Positions 45,192 to 54,911 of a stretch of 64,000 nt of DNA are shown here, in pieces; the stretch's first letter is position 1, and each line of letters begins with the position of its first letter. The notes beneath the pieces are model-generated. The model was given only the letters and a program-made list of their open reading frames with translations, made no database searches and was not told the origin of the DNA. The DNA is taken from the NCBI GenBank assembly GCA_003385635.1, contig QQUY01000001.1, forward strand, positions 2,085,001 through 2,149,000. Reading direction: 5' to 3'. Made by a program: the position numbers and the translations under genes. This DNA comes from Acidobacteriota bacterium (GTDB lineage: Bacteria; Acidobacteriota; Blastocatellia; Pyrinomonadales; Pyrinomonadaceae).

Positions 45192-45938
45192 CTACTTGGC
45201 GTCCATCTTCAGGCGATCGAGGACCTTTATGATGTCGTCGGGTGAACCGCGCTTCTTGTAGTCGGCGTCGAGAAAAGCATACTCGATCTTTCCCCGCTTG
45301 CTGACGACGTAAGTTGCAGAGATCGGAAGCTCGGCGTTTTCCTGCCCGTTGTATTTGGCGATATCGAGGCCGCGCTTCTTCACTGCCGAATCGACAACTT
45401 GCGGCAGTTCGTATACAATGCCGAACTTTCGCGCTGTTTCCAGGCCCGGATCACTCAGCACGGTGAAATCCAGCTTGTTGTCCTTTACGACTTTTAAGGA
45501 GCGGTCCGGAGGTTCGACGGAGATCGCGACCAGCTGAGCTCCCCGCTCTTCAAAGTCGGCCAACCGCCGCTGCAGACCCCTAAGATAGAGGTTGCAGTAC
45601 GGACACCAGGCTCCCCTGTAAAACACCAGAATTATAGGACCCTCCTCAAGCAGGCTGGCGGAAGAATGGACCTTGTCGTAAGCGTCCTTAAGCTCAAAAC
45701 CCGGCATCGAGTCGCCTACCTTAAGTGCCGAATCGACGACGCCGCTTTCGCTTATCTCCTCGTTTCCTTTACGCCCGGCTTCCAGAAGGTCCGGCGGAGC
45801 CTGCTTCTCGAATCGCTTCTCCATTTCAAGCAGTTCCTCAGTGACCGGCTTGTTCTTTGACTTTTCCGATCCTGCCTGACCAAACACCGACAATGGCGTA
45901 AACACCATGAGCGCGGCGACGATAAAGAATACTTTCAT
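45192..45938 (-). CDS. Exported AhpC/TSA-type peroxiredoxin-like protein
   Basis: A 248-residue thioredoxin-fold protein with a signal peptide (residues 1-20, ending VFGQA). After a ~65-residue helical linker comes the peroxiredoxin core: GDSMPGFELKDAYDKV, ILVFYRGAWCPYCNLYLRGLQ with the peroxidatic-site CPYC, and VVKDNKLDFTVLSDPGLETARKFG. The CxxC arrangement and the inserted linker match AhpC/TSA 'peroxiredoxin-like' proteins that may reduce peroxides or disulphides. It is 76 bp upstream of the asparaginase on the opposite reading order of the same strand. Confidence 0.9.
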   Translation of the reverse strand: MKVFFIVAALMVFTPLSVFGQAGSEKSKNKPVTEELLEMEKRFEKQAPPDLLEAGRKGNEEISESGVVDSALKVGDSMPGFELKDAYDKVHSSASLLEEGPIILVFYRGAWCPYCNLYLRGLQRRLADFEERGAQLVAISVEPPDRSLKVVKDNKLDFTVLSDPGLETARKFGIVYELPQVVDSAVKKRGLDIAKYNGQENAELPISATYVVSKRGKIEYAFLDADYKKRGSPDDIIKVLDRLKMDAK

Positions 45939-45991
45939 TGAAATTCCTCCCGTTTTCGTTTCGAAACTATCTATAGCCTCGAAACCGCCGT

Positions 45992-46945
45992 TTATTCCGC
46001 GTATGGCTGTTCGATCCGCATTCTTTTCGATTCAAGCCAGATCTGAGGCATTGAGAACAGCTTCTGGGCCTTGGTCGTGTGAGCCCGAGTGCTGAACACG
46101 TCGTAGTCAAGCCCCTCGATCTCGTCCAGGATCCTGCCGTAGATTCTCGAGGCGAGCAGGACAGTAAACCGCGAATCCGCATCGAGGTACGGAATTCCCT
46201 TTTCGCCTTCCTCGTAAAGCGACCTCGCTCTTTCTACCTGAAACTCCATCAATTCCTTGAAATTCCTGTCGGCATCCCCGTTGAGTATCTGATTCTCTGA
46301 GACACCGAATTCATCAAGATCTTCTTTCGGAAGATAGATCCTTCCCATCCCAGCGTCTTCCTTCACATCTCTAAGGATGTTCGTGAGCTGCATACCCACG
46401 CCCATCCTCTCGGCATATTCAAGAGCCTTCGGATCTGAATACCCGAGTATCTCGGAAGTCATCAGACCGACTGTCGAGGCAACGTGATAACTGTAATCGT
46501 AGATCTCGTCGTACGTCGCGTACCGCTTTTTGTAGGTGTCCATCAGAACGCCGCGGATTAGATCGAGCGGGATCTCGCGCGGCACGTCATACTCGGTCAG
46601 CATGTGCCGCCACGCCACAAAAACGTCTTCAAGTGCTTTATCTCTGGCCGATTGCGAAGTGGCTTCTTTTCGGTTCGAGACATCGGCTCGGGATACCTCG
46701 CCGGATTCGTAAACAGAATCCAGCCTGGTCCGCCATTCTTCTACCGAGCGCACGGCTTCGTCCTCAGTCTTGAATCCTGCTTCATCGATCTCGTCATCGA
46801 CGTGCCGGCAAAATGCATAGATCGCGAATACCGGGGGTTGTTTGACCTTTGGGAGAAACCTGGCCGCAAAATAGAAGCTCTTTGCGTGTTTGCGGGTCAC
46901 GCTTTCGCAGTATCTGTATGCGCTTTCGATACGTGGGTCGGTCAT
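45992..46945 (-). CDS. Squalene/phytoene synthase family protein
   Basis: Condenses two prenyl diphosphates head to head. The 317-residue protein has the two aspartate-rich motifs: YAFCRHVDDEIDE (near 50) and TNILRDVKEDAGMGRIYLPKEDL (near 195), plus the family start YCESVTRKHAKSFYFAARFLP. It could be a phytoene synthase (carotenoids) or the presqualene-forming HpnD (hopanoids); no desaturase or other hpn gene is next to it to decide. The polyprenyl synthase gene lies just upstream on the same strand, supplying its substrate. Confidence 0.92.
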   Translation of the reverse strand: MTDPRIESAYRYCESVTRKHAKSFYFAARFLPKVKQPPVFAIYAFCRHVDDEIDEAGFKTEDEAVRSVEEWRTRLDSVYESGEVSRADVSNRKEATSQSARDKALEDVFVAWRHMLTEYDVPREIPLDLIRGVLMDTYKKRYATYDEIYDYSYHVASTVGLMTSEILGYSDPKALEYAERMGVGMQLTNILRDVKEDAGMGRIYLPKEDLDEFGVSENQILNGDADRNFKELMEFQVERARSLYEEGEKGIPYLDADSRFTVLLASRIYGRILDEIEGLDYDVFSTRAHTTKAQKLFSMPQIWLESKRMRIEQPYAE

Positions 46946-46966
46946 ATCTTCCGGGCCGTCCGAGCG

Positions 46967-47881
46967 TCAGGCGTTTCGTTCCGCAAGATAGTCCGTCAAC
47001 TGAACAAGCACGGTGCGAGCACGGCTGCTGGCGAAATTATCGACAAGGACGCGCTTGGCCTCATCGATCGTCGATTGAAGCTTTGCCCTTGCGGCATTTT
47101 CCCCTTTCTCGATCGCCAGTGTCTTTTGCTGTTCGGAAAAGATCTCTTCATCTTCTTCGAGATCGATCAGGTCGTCGCTGAGCTGATAGGCATCGCCCAG
47201 AAGCTCGGCGAATCTGGAAAGCGCTGCGAGCTCAATGTATGTTGCACCGGCCAGTATCGCGCCCGTCCTTAGCGCAAGCCGCATTAAGGCAGAGGTCTTT
47301 AGATTCCTTATCGACTCGCCATCCGTAAGATCGCCGCCAAAGGTGATGTCATCGCCGTTCACGAGCGCAAGGTCGACAGACTGGCCGCCGACCATGCCTC
47401 CGGCGCCGATACATTCAACTATCTCTCCGTGAGCCTGGATAGCCTTTTCGGGAGATCCGGCATGATTAACGAATACAAGCGGATAGGAAGCATTCAAAAG
47501 ACCGAGTCCGACAAGCACCGCGAGTCCCTCTCCGAACTCTTCGTGAAGACTCGGCTTTTTTCGTCTTTCCGATGCGTTGTCCATACACGGCAGGTCGTCA
47601 AAGATAAGCGAGCTTGTGTGAATGAATTCGACCGCCGCCGCAGCCGGGAGCATTTCCTCGGCGTTTCCTCCCGCCAGTTCGGCTCCGAGCAGGGTCAGCA
47701 CCGGGCGGAAACGCTTCCCGCCGGGAAACAGAGCATACTCAAGCGCGTCGTTGAACTTTGTCTCGACGTGCGCGGGAGCGAGCGGCAGGTTAGCCCTAAG
47801 CGCCGCCTCGATGCCGGGGCGGCGTTCTTCAACGTAGTCCCAAAGCTCGTTGAACTCTTCACTGTTCATCGGAATCGTCAT
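46967..47881 (-). CDS. ispA: Polyprenyl (farnesyl/geranylgeranyl) diphosphate synthase
   Basis: Chain-elongating isoprenoid synthase of about 304 residues. It shows the start region PGIEAALRANLPL, KRFRPVLTLLGAEL, the first aspartate motif FDDLPCMDNA and the second LSDDLIDLEED. The start MTIPMNSEEF at 47881 is chosen; ATG 47869 is an alternative, and the frame extends to 47995 over the upstream gene without family similarity. It overlaps the preceding unknown gene by 23 bp and is followed 21 bp later by the squalene/phytoene synthase. Product length is uncertain. Confidence 0.93.
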   Translation of the reverse strand: MTIPMNSEEFNELWDYVEERRPGIEAALRANLPLAPAHVETKFNDALEYALFPGGKRFRPVLTLLGAELAGGNAEEMLPAAAAVEFIHTSSLIFDDLPCMDNASERRKKPSLHEEFGEGLAVLVGLGLLNASYPLVFVNHAGSPEKAIQAHGEIVECIGAGGMVGGQSVDLALVNGDDITFGGDLTDGESIRNLKTSALMRLALRTGAILAGATYIELAALSRFAELLGDAYQLSDDLIDLEEDEEIFSEQQKTLAIEKGENAARAKLQSTIDEAKRVLVDNFASSRARTVLVQLTDYLAERNA

Positions 47882-48236
47882 CAGCGTGTTGAACCTTTCG
47901 GCGTACCTCCAGAAACTCCCTGCTTTCCTTTGCCAGCCTATTTCGTACCGTAACCCTGAACGGATGTTTTGCGACGTAGGCAGGCACCTCTTCAACCGTC
48001 GCTCCTGCGGTTCTAAGCGCCTCGGCTAGTTCGCTGTCCGAAGGCAGTTCGATATCAAACTCGTTTGATGCCCTCCTGAATGCCCCGAGGAGCCGGTCGA
48101 GAGCTAGTCTCCTGTTCTCAAGCGCAAACCCTCTTTCCTGAAATTCTCCGAGCGCATAGAGGACCACCTCACCGATTCTGTCATTTTCGGCTTTCGAATC
48201 AAATAGGCCCGGCTGTTCAGTTTCAGGTGACGGCAT
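47859..48236 (-). CDS. Conserved-looking unknown protein upstream of the isoprenoid pair
   Basis: A 125-residue soluble protein, mostly helical, beginning MPSPETEQPGLFDSKAEN and containing LRTAGATVEEVPAYVAKHPFRVTVRNRLA. It occupies the place where xseB often precedes ispA, but it lacks the XseB pattern and is longer, so I do not call it that. It overlaps the polyprenyl synthase start, which supports a coupled operon. Function unknown. Confidence 0.6.
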   Translation of the reverse strand: MPSPETEQPGLFDSKAENDRIGEVVLYALGEFQERGFALENRRLALDRLLGAFRRASNEFDIELPSDSELAEALRTAGATVEEVPAYVAKHPFRVTVRNRLAKESREFLEVRRKVQHADDDSDEQ

Positions 48237-48380
48237 TTAACCAGCAAGGATCCGAACGATCAGTAAAGGCCGCGTTCGAACATGCGTAAACCCAATTTTA
48301 ACATACGGTTCCGCCGCAAAAGGTCCGTATTGTCAACTTTTAGGGGGTTTGATCGCCGTTTCCAACGTCTCGCTATTTAG

Positions 48381-48389
48381 TGCTAGAAT
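48381..48389 (+). promoter_or_regulatory. Extended -10 promoter for coaBC
   Basis: TGCTAGAAT fits an extended -10 (TGnTATAAT). No good -35 is seen. The predicted start is about 15 bases ahead of the coaBC ATG, giving a very short leader with AGGAG. Confidence 0.45.
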
Positions 48390-48409
48390 CTCGCACGAAT
48401 AGGAGAGTT

Positions 48410-49684
48410 ATGCCGACAGGTAACCCGAATTTGCCAAGGAGCATCGGCCTTGGCGTTAGCGGTGGAATTGCCGCATACAAGGCGATCGAGGTAATGCGCC
48501 TGCTACAGAAAGCGGGTTTCAACGTCCGGGTCGCGATGACGAAACACGCGGCGGAATTTGTCGCGCCTCTTACCTTCCGTGCGCTTTCAGGCCACTATGT
48601 GCTGGTTGACGATTATGATCCTTCGAATCCGGACCCGATAGCCCATATTAACTTCAGCCAGGAGATCGAGCTCCTGTTGATCGTGCCGGCCACGGCAAAC
48701 ATTATTGCAAAGTTTGCGAACGGCGTTGCCGACGACTTTCTTACCTCCACGTATCTGGCGTCGACCGCGCCCGTACTGATCGCGCCCGCAATGAACACCA
48801 CGATGTGGGACCATCCTGCAACCCAAAGAAACCTCGAGAAACTGCGCAGTGACGGTGTGCACTTCGTCGAGCCTGTCGCTGGCGAACTCGCCTGCAGAAC
48901 AGTCGGGACCGGAAAACTGGAAGATGTTGAGAACATCGCGGCCCAGGCGTTAAAAATTCTGGGGGCTGGCGCCTCTACTGACGCGGAAGTTCCGGAAACA
49001 ATCGAACAGGATCTGTCAGAAGAGTCATTCCTGATAACGGTCGGGGGCACCCGTGAAGCGATCGATCCCGTGAGATTCATTTCGAATCGTTCTTCCGGGA
49101 AGATGGGCTTCGCACTTGCTGAAAGAGCTCTTGCGCGAGGCGCGGAAGTTACAGTGGTCGCAGGTTCTGTTAGTGTCCTGCCTCCGGAAGGTGTCCGTTT
49201 GATCGAGGCCCTATCTGCAGAAGAGATGTTTCAGGCTGTAAAACGCGAATTTACCGCAGCGAGCGTCTTCGTGGGTGCCGCAGCGGTAGCGGATTTTCGT
49301 CCGGCGAAAAGTGAGGGGAACAAGATAAAGAAAGAAGGACGCGAAAACCTGACACTCGAGCTTGAAAAGACGAAAGATATTCTTGCTTTCGTATCGCGGA
49401 ATCGAAATCCGGGGATGATAGTCGCGGGCTTTGCCGCGGAAACTGAAAACCTTCACGAGTTCGCGAAAGCGAAACTTGAGAAAAAGGATCTCGATCTCGT
49501 AGTAGCGAACGATATAAGCGCCGAAGGTGTTGGATTTGATACTGACACGAACGCCGCCACGATCTTTGTAAGGGACCGTAGAAAAGGTTTCGAAGTGCCT
49601 CTGATGTCGAAACAGCAAGTCGCCGATCGGGTGCTGGATGAAATAGCCGTTCTGAGGCAAAACGCAGCCTCGGCGCAAATTTAA
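48410..49684 (+). CDS. coaBC: Bifunctional phosphopantothenoylcysteine decarboxylase / phosphopantothenate-cysteine ligase
   Basis: Two successive steps of coenzyme A synthesis. The CoaC half (~1-190) starts GLGVSGGIAAYKAIEVMRLL, has the catalytic His in IAHINFSQEIE, the PAMNTTMWDHPA motif and the lid Cys in ACRTVGTGKLE. The CoaB half begins near 205 (ITVGGTREAIDPVRFISNRSSGKMG) and has LELEKTKDILAF. I chose ATG 48410 with AGGAG eight bases upstream rather than GTG 48380. The next gene starts within its stop codon (TAATG), so they are coupled. Confidence 0.96.
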   Translation: MPTGNPNLPRSIGLGVSGGIAAYKAIEVMRLLQKAGFNVRVAMTKHAAEFVAPLTFRALSGHYVLVDDYDPSNPDPIAHINFSQEIELLLIVPATANIIAKFANGVADDFLTSTYLASTAPVLIAPAMNTTMWDHPATQRNLEKLRSDGVHFVEPVAGELACRTVGTGKLEDVENIAAQALKILGAGASTDAEVPETIEQDLSEESFLITVGGTREAIDPVRFISNRSSGKMGFALAERALARGAEVTVVAGSVSVLPPEGVRLIEALSAEEMFQAVKREFTAASVFVGAAAVADFRPAKSEGNKIKKEGRENLTLELEKTKDILAFVSRNRNPGMIVAGFAAETENLHEFAKAKLEKKDLDLVVANDISAEGVGFDTDTNAATIFVRDRRKGFEVPLMSKQQVADRVLDEIAVLRQNAASAQI

Positions 49685-50655
49685 TGACATACAAGAAACT
49701 AGAACTTGTTGAGGATCTTCGCGAACAGCTGAAGTTCCTGAAGGAGATCGGAGTCGACTCGCTCTCTGTCGATCTGCCAGTCCGAACTGCTGAACCCCCG
49801 CGCGAGACCGCGCACGACGATTTTCAGACGTACGTTCCCGCGAAGAATGAATTCAAGGCCGAAACGAAACAAAACAGGGAGGCAGGGAGGAAAGATGTTC
49901 GAAGGCGGTCAGAGATCCTGCAGAATTACAAGCTTTCTGAACGAAAGCAGAGCGCTGAAAGTCCTAAATCGCCTGAATCTCAACCTCCGAAAGAAAAGAT
50001 TCCGGAGGTGACAGATACCATTGAAAAAACTGAGAGCCCGGAAGAGAGTTTGTTCGGCGACCTGTCCAGGGGGCTGCCCGACACAAACGAGTCTCTGTCA
50101 GATATTCATAAGGACATAGGGTCGGATTGTGAGCGTTGCCGCCTTTGCGAGAAACGAACACAAGTTGTGCACAGCGTGGGAGATCCTCAAGCGGACCTTA
50201 TGTTTATCGGCGAAGCCCCGGGTGCTGACGAGGACGTGCAGGGTGAGCCTTTCGTAGGACGCGCGGGCCAGTTGCTCAATAAGATCATCGAGGCTATCGA
50301 CCTGAAACGCGAAGATGTCTTCATCGGCAATATCAACCGGTGCCGGCCACCGGACAACCGCCGGCCGCTAGCCGACGAAGCTGAGGTCTGCAAGCCTTTT
50401 CTTTTGCGCGAGATATCAGTCGTCCGGCCCAAAGTCATCGTCGTTCTCGGCAATACGGCCTGTCAGAATCTGCTCGACACCAAAGTAGGTATCACGCGGC
50501 TTCGCGGCAAGTTTCTCGACTATTTCGGCGTAAGGGTGATGCCTACGTTCCATCCCGCCTATTTGCTTCGTGACCCTCGGAAGAAACGCGAGGTCTGGGA
50601 AGATATGAAGAAGGTCCGGGAAGAATTGAACAGACAAAACGCCTCTGATTCCTGA
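49684..50655 (+). CDS. Type-4 (iron-sulphur) uracil-DNA glycosylase with long N-terminal extension
   Basis: Removes uracil from DNA. The catalytic domain (~145-323) has the iron-sulphur cysteines in [14 protein letters not shown] plus later Cys residues, motif [36 protein letters not shown], and the C-terminal [12 protein letters not shown]. The first ~140 residues are charged and predicted disordered, an extension that the core family does not need. Start ATG overlaps the coaBC stop by one base. Confidence 0.94.
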   Translation: MTYKKLELVEDLREQLKFLKEIGVDSLSVDLPVRTAEPPRETAHDDFQTYVPAKNEFKAETKQNREAGRKDVRRRSEILQNYKLSERKQSAESPKSPESQPPKEKIPEVTDTIEKTESPEESLFGDLSRGLPDTNESLSDIHKDIGSDCERCRLCEKRTQVVHSVGDPQADLMFIGEAPGADEDVQGEPFVGRAGQLLNKIIEAIDLKREDVFIGNINRCRPPDNRRPLADEAEVCKPFLLREISVVRPKVIVVLGNTACQNLLDTKVGITRLRGKFLDYFGVRVMPTFHPAYLLRDPRKKREVWEDMKKVREELNRQNASDS

Positions 50656-50661
50656 TTACCG

Positions 50662-51189
50662 ATGCCTCCCGAAATTCTTTCAACATCGACCCTTCTAGTT
50701 TGTGACCTGTTCGACGTTACGCGTTCGCGCATCAGGGAAAACGGTGTCGAGTATTACCGCGAGATCATCGTCCATCCCGGCAGCGCTGTGATCGTCCCGT
50801 ATTTTGAGGACGGGACGATTGCACTCGTAAGCCAATACCGGCACCCTGCAGGTAAACCGCTTCTTGAACTTCCGGCGGGAAGTATCGATCCGGGTGAATC
50901 GGCAGAGGAATGTGCTTCAAGGGAGGTTCGTGAAGAAGTAGGGGTCAAGGCCGGGAGCCTCGAATTCCTCACCGAATTCTATGTATCCCCGGGATTTCTT
51001 TCCGAGAAAATGACCGTGTTTCTCGCTACCGAACTCACTCACGACCCGGCCGATGGAGATGACGACGAGTTTATCGACGTCGTCAGAATGCCCCTCGCGG
51101 AAGCCGCTCAATTGGCCCGCTCAGGCAGGCTCTGCGACGCCAAAACAATGCTCGGCGTTCTGCTCGCTGAAACCCGCGCAACTCGCTAG
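50662..51189 (+). CDS. Nudix hydrolase, ADP-ribose pyrophosphatase-like
   Basis: Hydrolyses nucleoside-diphosphate derivatives, probably ADP-ribose. The 175-residue protein has the full Nudix box [23 protein letters not shown] (split here as G-x5-E-x7-RE-x2-EE-x-G) at ~73-95, preceded by [19 protein letters not shown], the pattern of the ADP-ribose clade. It starts 6 bp after the uracil-DNA glycosylase gene and may be the last gene of the coaBC operon. Confidence 0.92.
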   Translation: MPPEILSTSTLLVCDLFDVTRSRIRENGVEYYREIIVHPGSAVIVPYFEDGTIALVSQYRHPAGKPLLELPAGSIDPGESAEECASREVREEVGVKAGSLEFLTEFYVSPGFLSEKMTVFLATELTHDPADGDDDEFIDVVRMPLAEAAQLARSGRLCDAKTMLGVLLAETRATR

Positions 51190-51209
51190 CAACCAAGGCC
51201 CTCTACTGC

Positions 51210-51238
51210 TTGACGCTCCTACCCCTTTTGGATATCCT
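51210..51238 (+). promoter_or_regulatory. Sigma-70-like promoter for rplM-rpsI
   Basis: -35 TTGACG (51210-51215), 17-bp spacer, -10 TATCCT (51233-51238). The leader of about 40 bases contains a small hairpin (TTCGC...GCGAA near 51245-51259), a possible autoregulatory L13 site. Confidence 0.55.
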
Positions 51239-51283
51239 AACAGTTCGCTTTTTGGCGAAAATATCTCTCTTAGAGCTACTGTT

Positions 51284-51727
51284 ATGAGTACTTATTTCCC
51301 AAGCGGAACAGATCTGGCTGATAACCGCAAGTGGTTCATCGTTGATGCGAAGGACAAGACCGTCGGGCGGATATCTACGGAGATCGCTCGTGTACTGATG
51401 GGCAAGAACAAGCCTGACTGGACTCCTTTCCTTGATATGGGCGATCACGTGGTCGTTGTCAATGCCCGTCACGTCGTGTTTACGGGAGGCAAGGAGGACC
51501 AGAAGAACTACTACCGCCACTCCGGCTATCCAGGCGGGCTCAAGACCGTCTCAGTCGAGAAGATGTTCGATACACACCCTGAAAGGGTGATCGAGATGGC
51601 GGTCAAGCGGATGCTGCCAAAGACGAAGCTTGGCAAGGCTATGTTTAAGAAGCTCAAGGTTTATGCAGATGCTGAGCATCCACACGGTTCACAAAAGCCG
51701 GAACCGCTTGAGATCGAAACGAGATAA
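51284..51727 (+). CDS. rplM: Large-subunit ribosomal protein uL13
   Basis: The 147-residue protein starts [29 protein letters not shown] and includes [30 protein letters not shown] and [18 protein letters not shown], all diagnostic for L13. The start ATG 51284 matches the family; the open frame continues upstream into the Nudix gene without meaning. rpsI follows 34 bp later, the conserved L13-S9 pair. Confidence 0.97.
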   Translation: MSTYFPSGTDLADNRKWFIVDAKDKTVGRISTEIARVLMGKNKPDWTPFLDMGDHVVVVNARHVVFTGGKEDQKNYYRHSGYPGGLKTVSVEKMFDTHPERVIEMAVKRMLPKTKLGKAMFKKLKVYADAEHPHGSQKPEPLEIETR

Positions 51728-51761
51728 ATGCTTCCGGTGTTTGAGCCGGTGAAAAATCTAT

Positions 51762-52154
51762 ATGGCAGGCACAGAATATTACGGAACGGGACGAAGAAAG
51801 ACCTCGGTCGCGAGGGTTTACCTTCGCCCGGGGAAAGGCGAGATCAAGGTCAACAGGCGCGACTTCGACGATTACTTCCCGAACGAAGCGCTGAGAATGA
51901 TCATCAGGCAGCCTCTTACACTGACCGAAACGACCGAAAACTTCGACGTTCTCGTGAATGTCGGCGGCGGTGGTATATCGGGGCAGGCTGGAGCTGTCAG
52001 GCACGGGATAACAAGGGCGCTGATCGAATTCAACGGCGACCTCCGTCCGACGCTTAAAAAAGCAGGACTCGTCACAAGAGATCCGAGAAAGAAAGAACGC
52101 AAGAAGTACGGTCAGAAAGGTGCCCGTGCTCGGTTCCAGTTCTCGAAACGTTAA
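51762..52154 (+). CDS. rpsI: Small-subunit ribosomal protein uS9
   Basis: The 130-residue protein has [19 protein letters not shown] at the start, [23 protein letters not shown] in the middle and the basic C-terminal tail [17 protein letters not shown] that reaches the P-site tRNA. Normal length. It is the second gene of the L13-S9 operon. Confidence 0.98.
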   Translation: MAGTEYYGTGRRKTSVARVYLRPGKGEIKVNRRDFDDYFPNEALRMIIRQPLTLTETTENFDVLVNVGGGGISGQAGAVRHGITRALIEFNGDLRPTLKKAGLVTRDPRKKERKKYGQKGARARFQFSKR

Positions 52155-52166
52155 TTTTATTTTGGC

Positions 52167-52192
52167 TGCGGCCAGGCTTTTCGCCGGCCGCA
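52167..52192 (+). other. GC-rich hairpin after rpsI
   Basis: TGCGGCC (52167-52173) pairs with GGCCGCA (52186-52192) around a loop of 12 bases. It lacks a T tract. It may be a weak terminator or part of the rpsB leader. Confidence 0.45.
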
Positions 52193-52276
52193 TCGCCATT
52201 ATCCCATCGGCCCGCTCATTGGTTGATCCGCGGCGGTGTCGAGTACAGAAACCAATAGGAAAGGAGTAACACTATC

Positions 52277-53335
52277 TTGGCTACAGTTACGATGAAAGAA
52301 CTCCTCGAGGCAGGAGTTCACTTCGGGCACCAGGTACGTCGCTGGAACCCGAAGATGAAAGATTATATTTTCGGCGAGCGCAACGGCATCTACATCATCG
52401 ATCTGCAGAAGACGCAGAAGTTGTTCCGTGATGCACTTACGTTCATTCAGGATTTCGTAACCGAGAAACCGAAAGCGAAGATCCTGTTCGTGGGCACGAA
52501 AAGACAGGCTCAGGACGCTATCGTCGAAGAGGCGCAGCGCTGCGAGCAATTTTATGTCAACAACCGCTGGCTCGGCGGCCTGATGACCAACTTCAAAACT
52601 GTCCAGAATTCGATCAAACGCCTGAAAGATATCGAGTCGATGTCGGAAGACGGACGTGCGGAGAAGCTCACGAAGAAAGAGAGGCTCGGGCTTGAACGTG
52701 AACATTCCAAGCTGATGAAGAACCTCGCCGGCATAAAGGATATGAATGGCCTGCCGGATATGCTTTTTGTTATCGATGTCCGCAAAGAAGAGATCGCGGT
52801 TTCCGAAGCCAACAAGCTGGGCATTCCGGTCGTCGCCGTCGTCGACACGAATTGTTCGCCGGAAGGTATTGACTACGTGATACCTGGAAACGACGATGCG
52901 TTACGCGCGATAAGACTTTTTACTTCCAGAGTCGCGGACGCTGTTGTAGAAGGAAGAAACCTCGCTACGGAAGGCGTGAGCGAATTCACCGATGCGATCG
53001 AAGAAGAAGAAAAAGCCGTAGAGGCTGAGGCTGAAGCGCCCAAGTCTGAGGAAAAAGCCAAAGAAACACCGGCCGCCGAGGACAAGAAAGAGACTGAAGC
53101 AAAGGCTGAAGGGCCAAAAGAAGAGAAAGCCGAGGCCAAAGCAGAGAAGCCGGCGGAAGAAGTTGAACCGGAAAAGGCTGATAAGAAAGCTCCTGCAGCT
53201 GAAGTCAATGAACAAAAGGCGGAACCGGCAAAATCAGAAGCCGCACCGGCTGAAGAAGCTAAAGCTGAGCCGGAAGACAAATCAGAGGCTGCAAAGCCGG
53301 CCGAGGAAGAGAAGACTGAAGCTTCGGCGAGTTAA
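52277..53335 (+). CDS. rpsB: Small-subunit ribosomal protein uS2 with Lys/Glu/Ala-rich C-terminal extension
   Basis: Residues 1-235 are a standard S2: [60 protein letters not shown], and [37 protein letters not shown]...GNDDA. The start is TTG at 52277 with AAGGAG ten bases upstream; the first residues match the family. Residues ~236-352 are a low-complexity tail of Lys, Glu, Ala and Pro repeats, about 110 residues beyond the usual end. tsf follows after an intervening terminator. Confidence 0.96.
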   Translation: MATVTMKELLEAGVHFGHQVRRWNPKMKDYIFGERNGIYIIDLQKTQKLFRDALTFIQDFVTEKPKAKILFVGTKRQAQDAIVEEAQRCEQFYVNNRWLGGLMTNFKTVQNSIKRLKDIESMSEDGRAEKLTKKERLGLEREHSKLMKNLAGIKDMNGLPDMLFVIDVRKEEIAVSEANKLGIPVVAVVDTNCSPEGIDYVIPGNDDALRAIRLFTSRVADAVVEGRNLATEGVSEFTDAIEEEEKAVEAEAEAPKSEEKAKETPAAEDKKETEAKAEGPKEEKAEAKAEKPAEEVEPEKADKKAPAAEVNEQKAEPAKSEAAPAEEAKAEPEDKSEAAKPAEEEKTEASAS

Positions 53336-53356
53336 GAGATTCATTTAGGAATTCCG

Positions 53357-53402
53357 GCGTAGCTCTTATCGATTGTATATCAAACGGGCTACGCTTTTTT
53401 TT
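53357..53402 (+). terminator. Terminator/attenuator between rpsB and tsf
   Basis: Stem GCGTAGC (53357-53363) / GCTACGC (53388-53394) with a 24-base loop and eight T residues directly after. It may partly uncouple tsf from rpsB. Confidence 0.8.
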
Positions 53403-53435
53403 CGGTTATTTTTTAGATTATATTGGAGTCAAGTT

Positions 53436-54101
53436 ATGGCAGAGATCACAGCTAGCATGATCAAGGACCTGCGCGAGAAGACCGGCGCAGGCATGGTCGA
53501 CTGCAAAACAGCGCTCGTCGAAGCCGACGGCAATGTTGAAGCGGCGATCGAGATCCTCAGAAAGAAAGGAATGGCCACGGCCAGCAAGAAATCAGGCCGG
53601 ATCGCGGCAGAAGGAGCTGTCGGATCGTACATCCACATGGGCGGGAAGGTCGGTGTGCTCGTAGAGATCAACTGCGAGAGCGACTTTGTATCGCGTGGAG
53701 ACGAGTTCCAGCAGCTCGTTAAGGATGTTGCTATGCACGTTGCTGCTTCTGATCCGAGATACGTACGGCGCGAAGACGTTCCCGAGGACGAGGTCAAGAA
53801 CGAGAGAAAGATCCTTTTGGAACAGCTCAAGAACGACGAGAAGAACGCTAACAAGCCTGATGAAGTCCTTGAGAAGATCATCGACGGAAGGCTCAACAAG
53901 TTCTTTGAAGAGATAGTGCTTGTCGAGCAGCCGTACATTAAGGACCCGACGAAGACGATCGGCGAACTGGTCACCGAGAAGATCGCCTCGATCAAAGAAA
54001 ACATTTCGATCAGGCGCTTCACGCGGTACAAGATGGGCGAAGGTATCGAGAAGAAACAGGACGACTTCGCGGCCGAAGTGGCCTCGATGGTCGGAAGTTA
54101 A
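53436..54101 (+). CDS. tsf: Translation elongation factor Ts
   Basis: Nucleotide-exchange factor for EF-Tu. The 221-residue protein starts [27 protein letters not shown], then [24 protein letters not shown], and ends with the IREN-like region and a C-terminal helix module. It is the short EF-Ts form. The ATG at 53436 is supported by the family; the frame extends back to 53373 without support. Confidence 0.97.
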   Translation: MAEITASMIKDLREKTGAGMVDCKTALVEADGNVEAAIEILRKKGMATASKKSGRIAAEGAVGSYIHMGGKVGVLVEINCESDFVSRGDEFQQLVKDVAMHVAASDPRYVRREDVPEDEVKNERKILLEQLKNDEKNANKPDEVLEKIIDGRLNKFFEEIVLVEQPYIKDPTKTIGELVTEKIASIKENISIRRFTRYKMGEGIEKKQDDFAAEVASMVGS

Positions 54102-54117
54102 TCACATTCATTCAATA

Positions 54118-54148
54118 AGGCGGGACTTGCCGGTCCCGCCTTTCTTTT
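54118..54148 (+). terminator. Rho-independent terminator after tsf, abutting pyrH
   Basis: Stem AGGCGGGAC (54118-54126) / GTCCCGCCT (54133-54141), loop TTGCCG, then TTCTTTT. It ends five bases before the pyrH ATG. Confidence 0.85.
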
Positions 54149-54152
54149 GCTT

Positions 54153-54893
54153 ATGAAGCCGGCATACAAACGTGTTCTCCTCAAGCTTTCTGGTGAGGCT
54201 CTGATGGGCGGCCAGAGCTATGGTATCGATACAAAGGTGGCCAAGTCGCTGGCGCAGGAGATCAAGGCTGTACACGAGCTAGGCGTCGAGATCGCGATCG
54301 TTGTCGGCGGCGGGAATATTTTCCGCGGGGTGTCGGCATCGGCTGGAAACATGGACCGTGCAAGCGCCGATTACATAGGAATGCTCGCGACGGTGATGAA
54401 CGCGGTAGTCCTGCAGGATGCGCTTGAAAAGTGCGATGTCTTTACAAGGGTCCTTTCCGCGATCGACATCCCCCAACTTGCGGAGCCGTTTATTCGGCGG
54501 CGCGCGATCCGGCATCTCGAAAAGGGACGAGTCGTCATTTTCGGTGCCGGAACTGGTAATCCCTACTTTACGACAGACTCGGCTGCCGCGCTCCGTGCAC
54601 TCGAAATCCGTTCGGAGGTAATAATGAAGGCTACCAAGGTTGATGGAATCTATTCCGACGACCCTGAAAACAATGCCGACGCTGAGAGATTCGATACGAT
54701 CTCATACCAGGAAGTGCTTGAAAGGCGCCTTAGAGTAATGGATTCTTCCGCGATCTCACTTTGCATGGACAACAACCTGCCTATAATGGTCTTTAATATG
54801 AAGACCGAGGGTAACGTCCTGAAGGCGGTCATGGGCGACACGACGATCGGAACGCTCGTGACGGCAGAGGGCGCCTCGCATTCAGCAAATTAG
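54153..54893 (+). CDS. pyrH: UMP kinase
   Basis: Phosphorylates UMP to UDP. The 246-residue amino-acid-kinase-fold protein starts [20 protein letters not shown], has [27 protein letters not shown] and the [17 protein letters not shown] motif, and [11 protein letters not shown]. Start ATG 54153 is set by the family. No Shine-Dalgarno lies before it; instead the U tract of a terminator ends five bases upstream. frr follows 18 bp later. Confidence 0.97.
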   Translation: MKPAYKRVLLKLSGEALMGGQSYGIDTKVAKSLAQEIKAVHELGVEIAIVVGGGNIFRGVSASAGNMDRASADYIGMLATVMNAVVLQDALEKCDVFTRVLSAIDIPQLAEPFIRRRAIRHLEKGRVVIFGAGTGNPYFTTDSAAALRALEIRSEVIMKATKVDGIYSDDPENNADAERFDTISYQEVLERRLRVMDSSAISLCMDNNLPIMVFNMKTEGNVLKAVMGDTTIGTLVTAEGASHSAN

Positions 54894-54911
54894 GAGCCTT
54901 TTGAAACTCTT

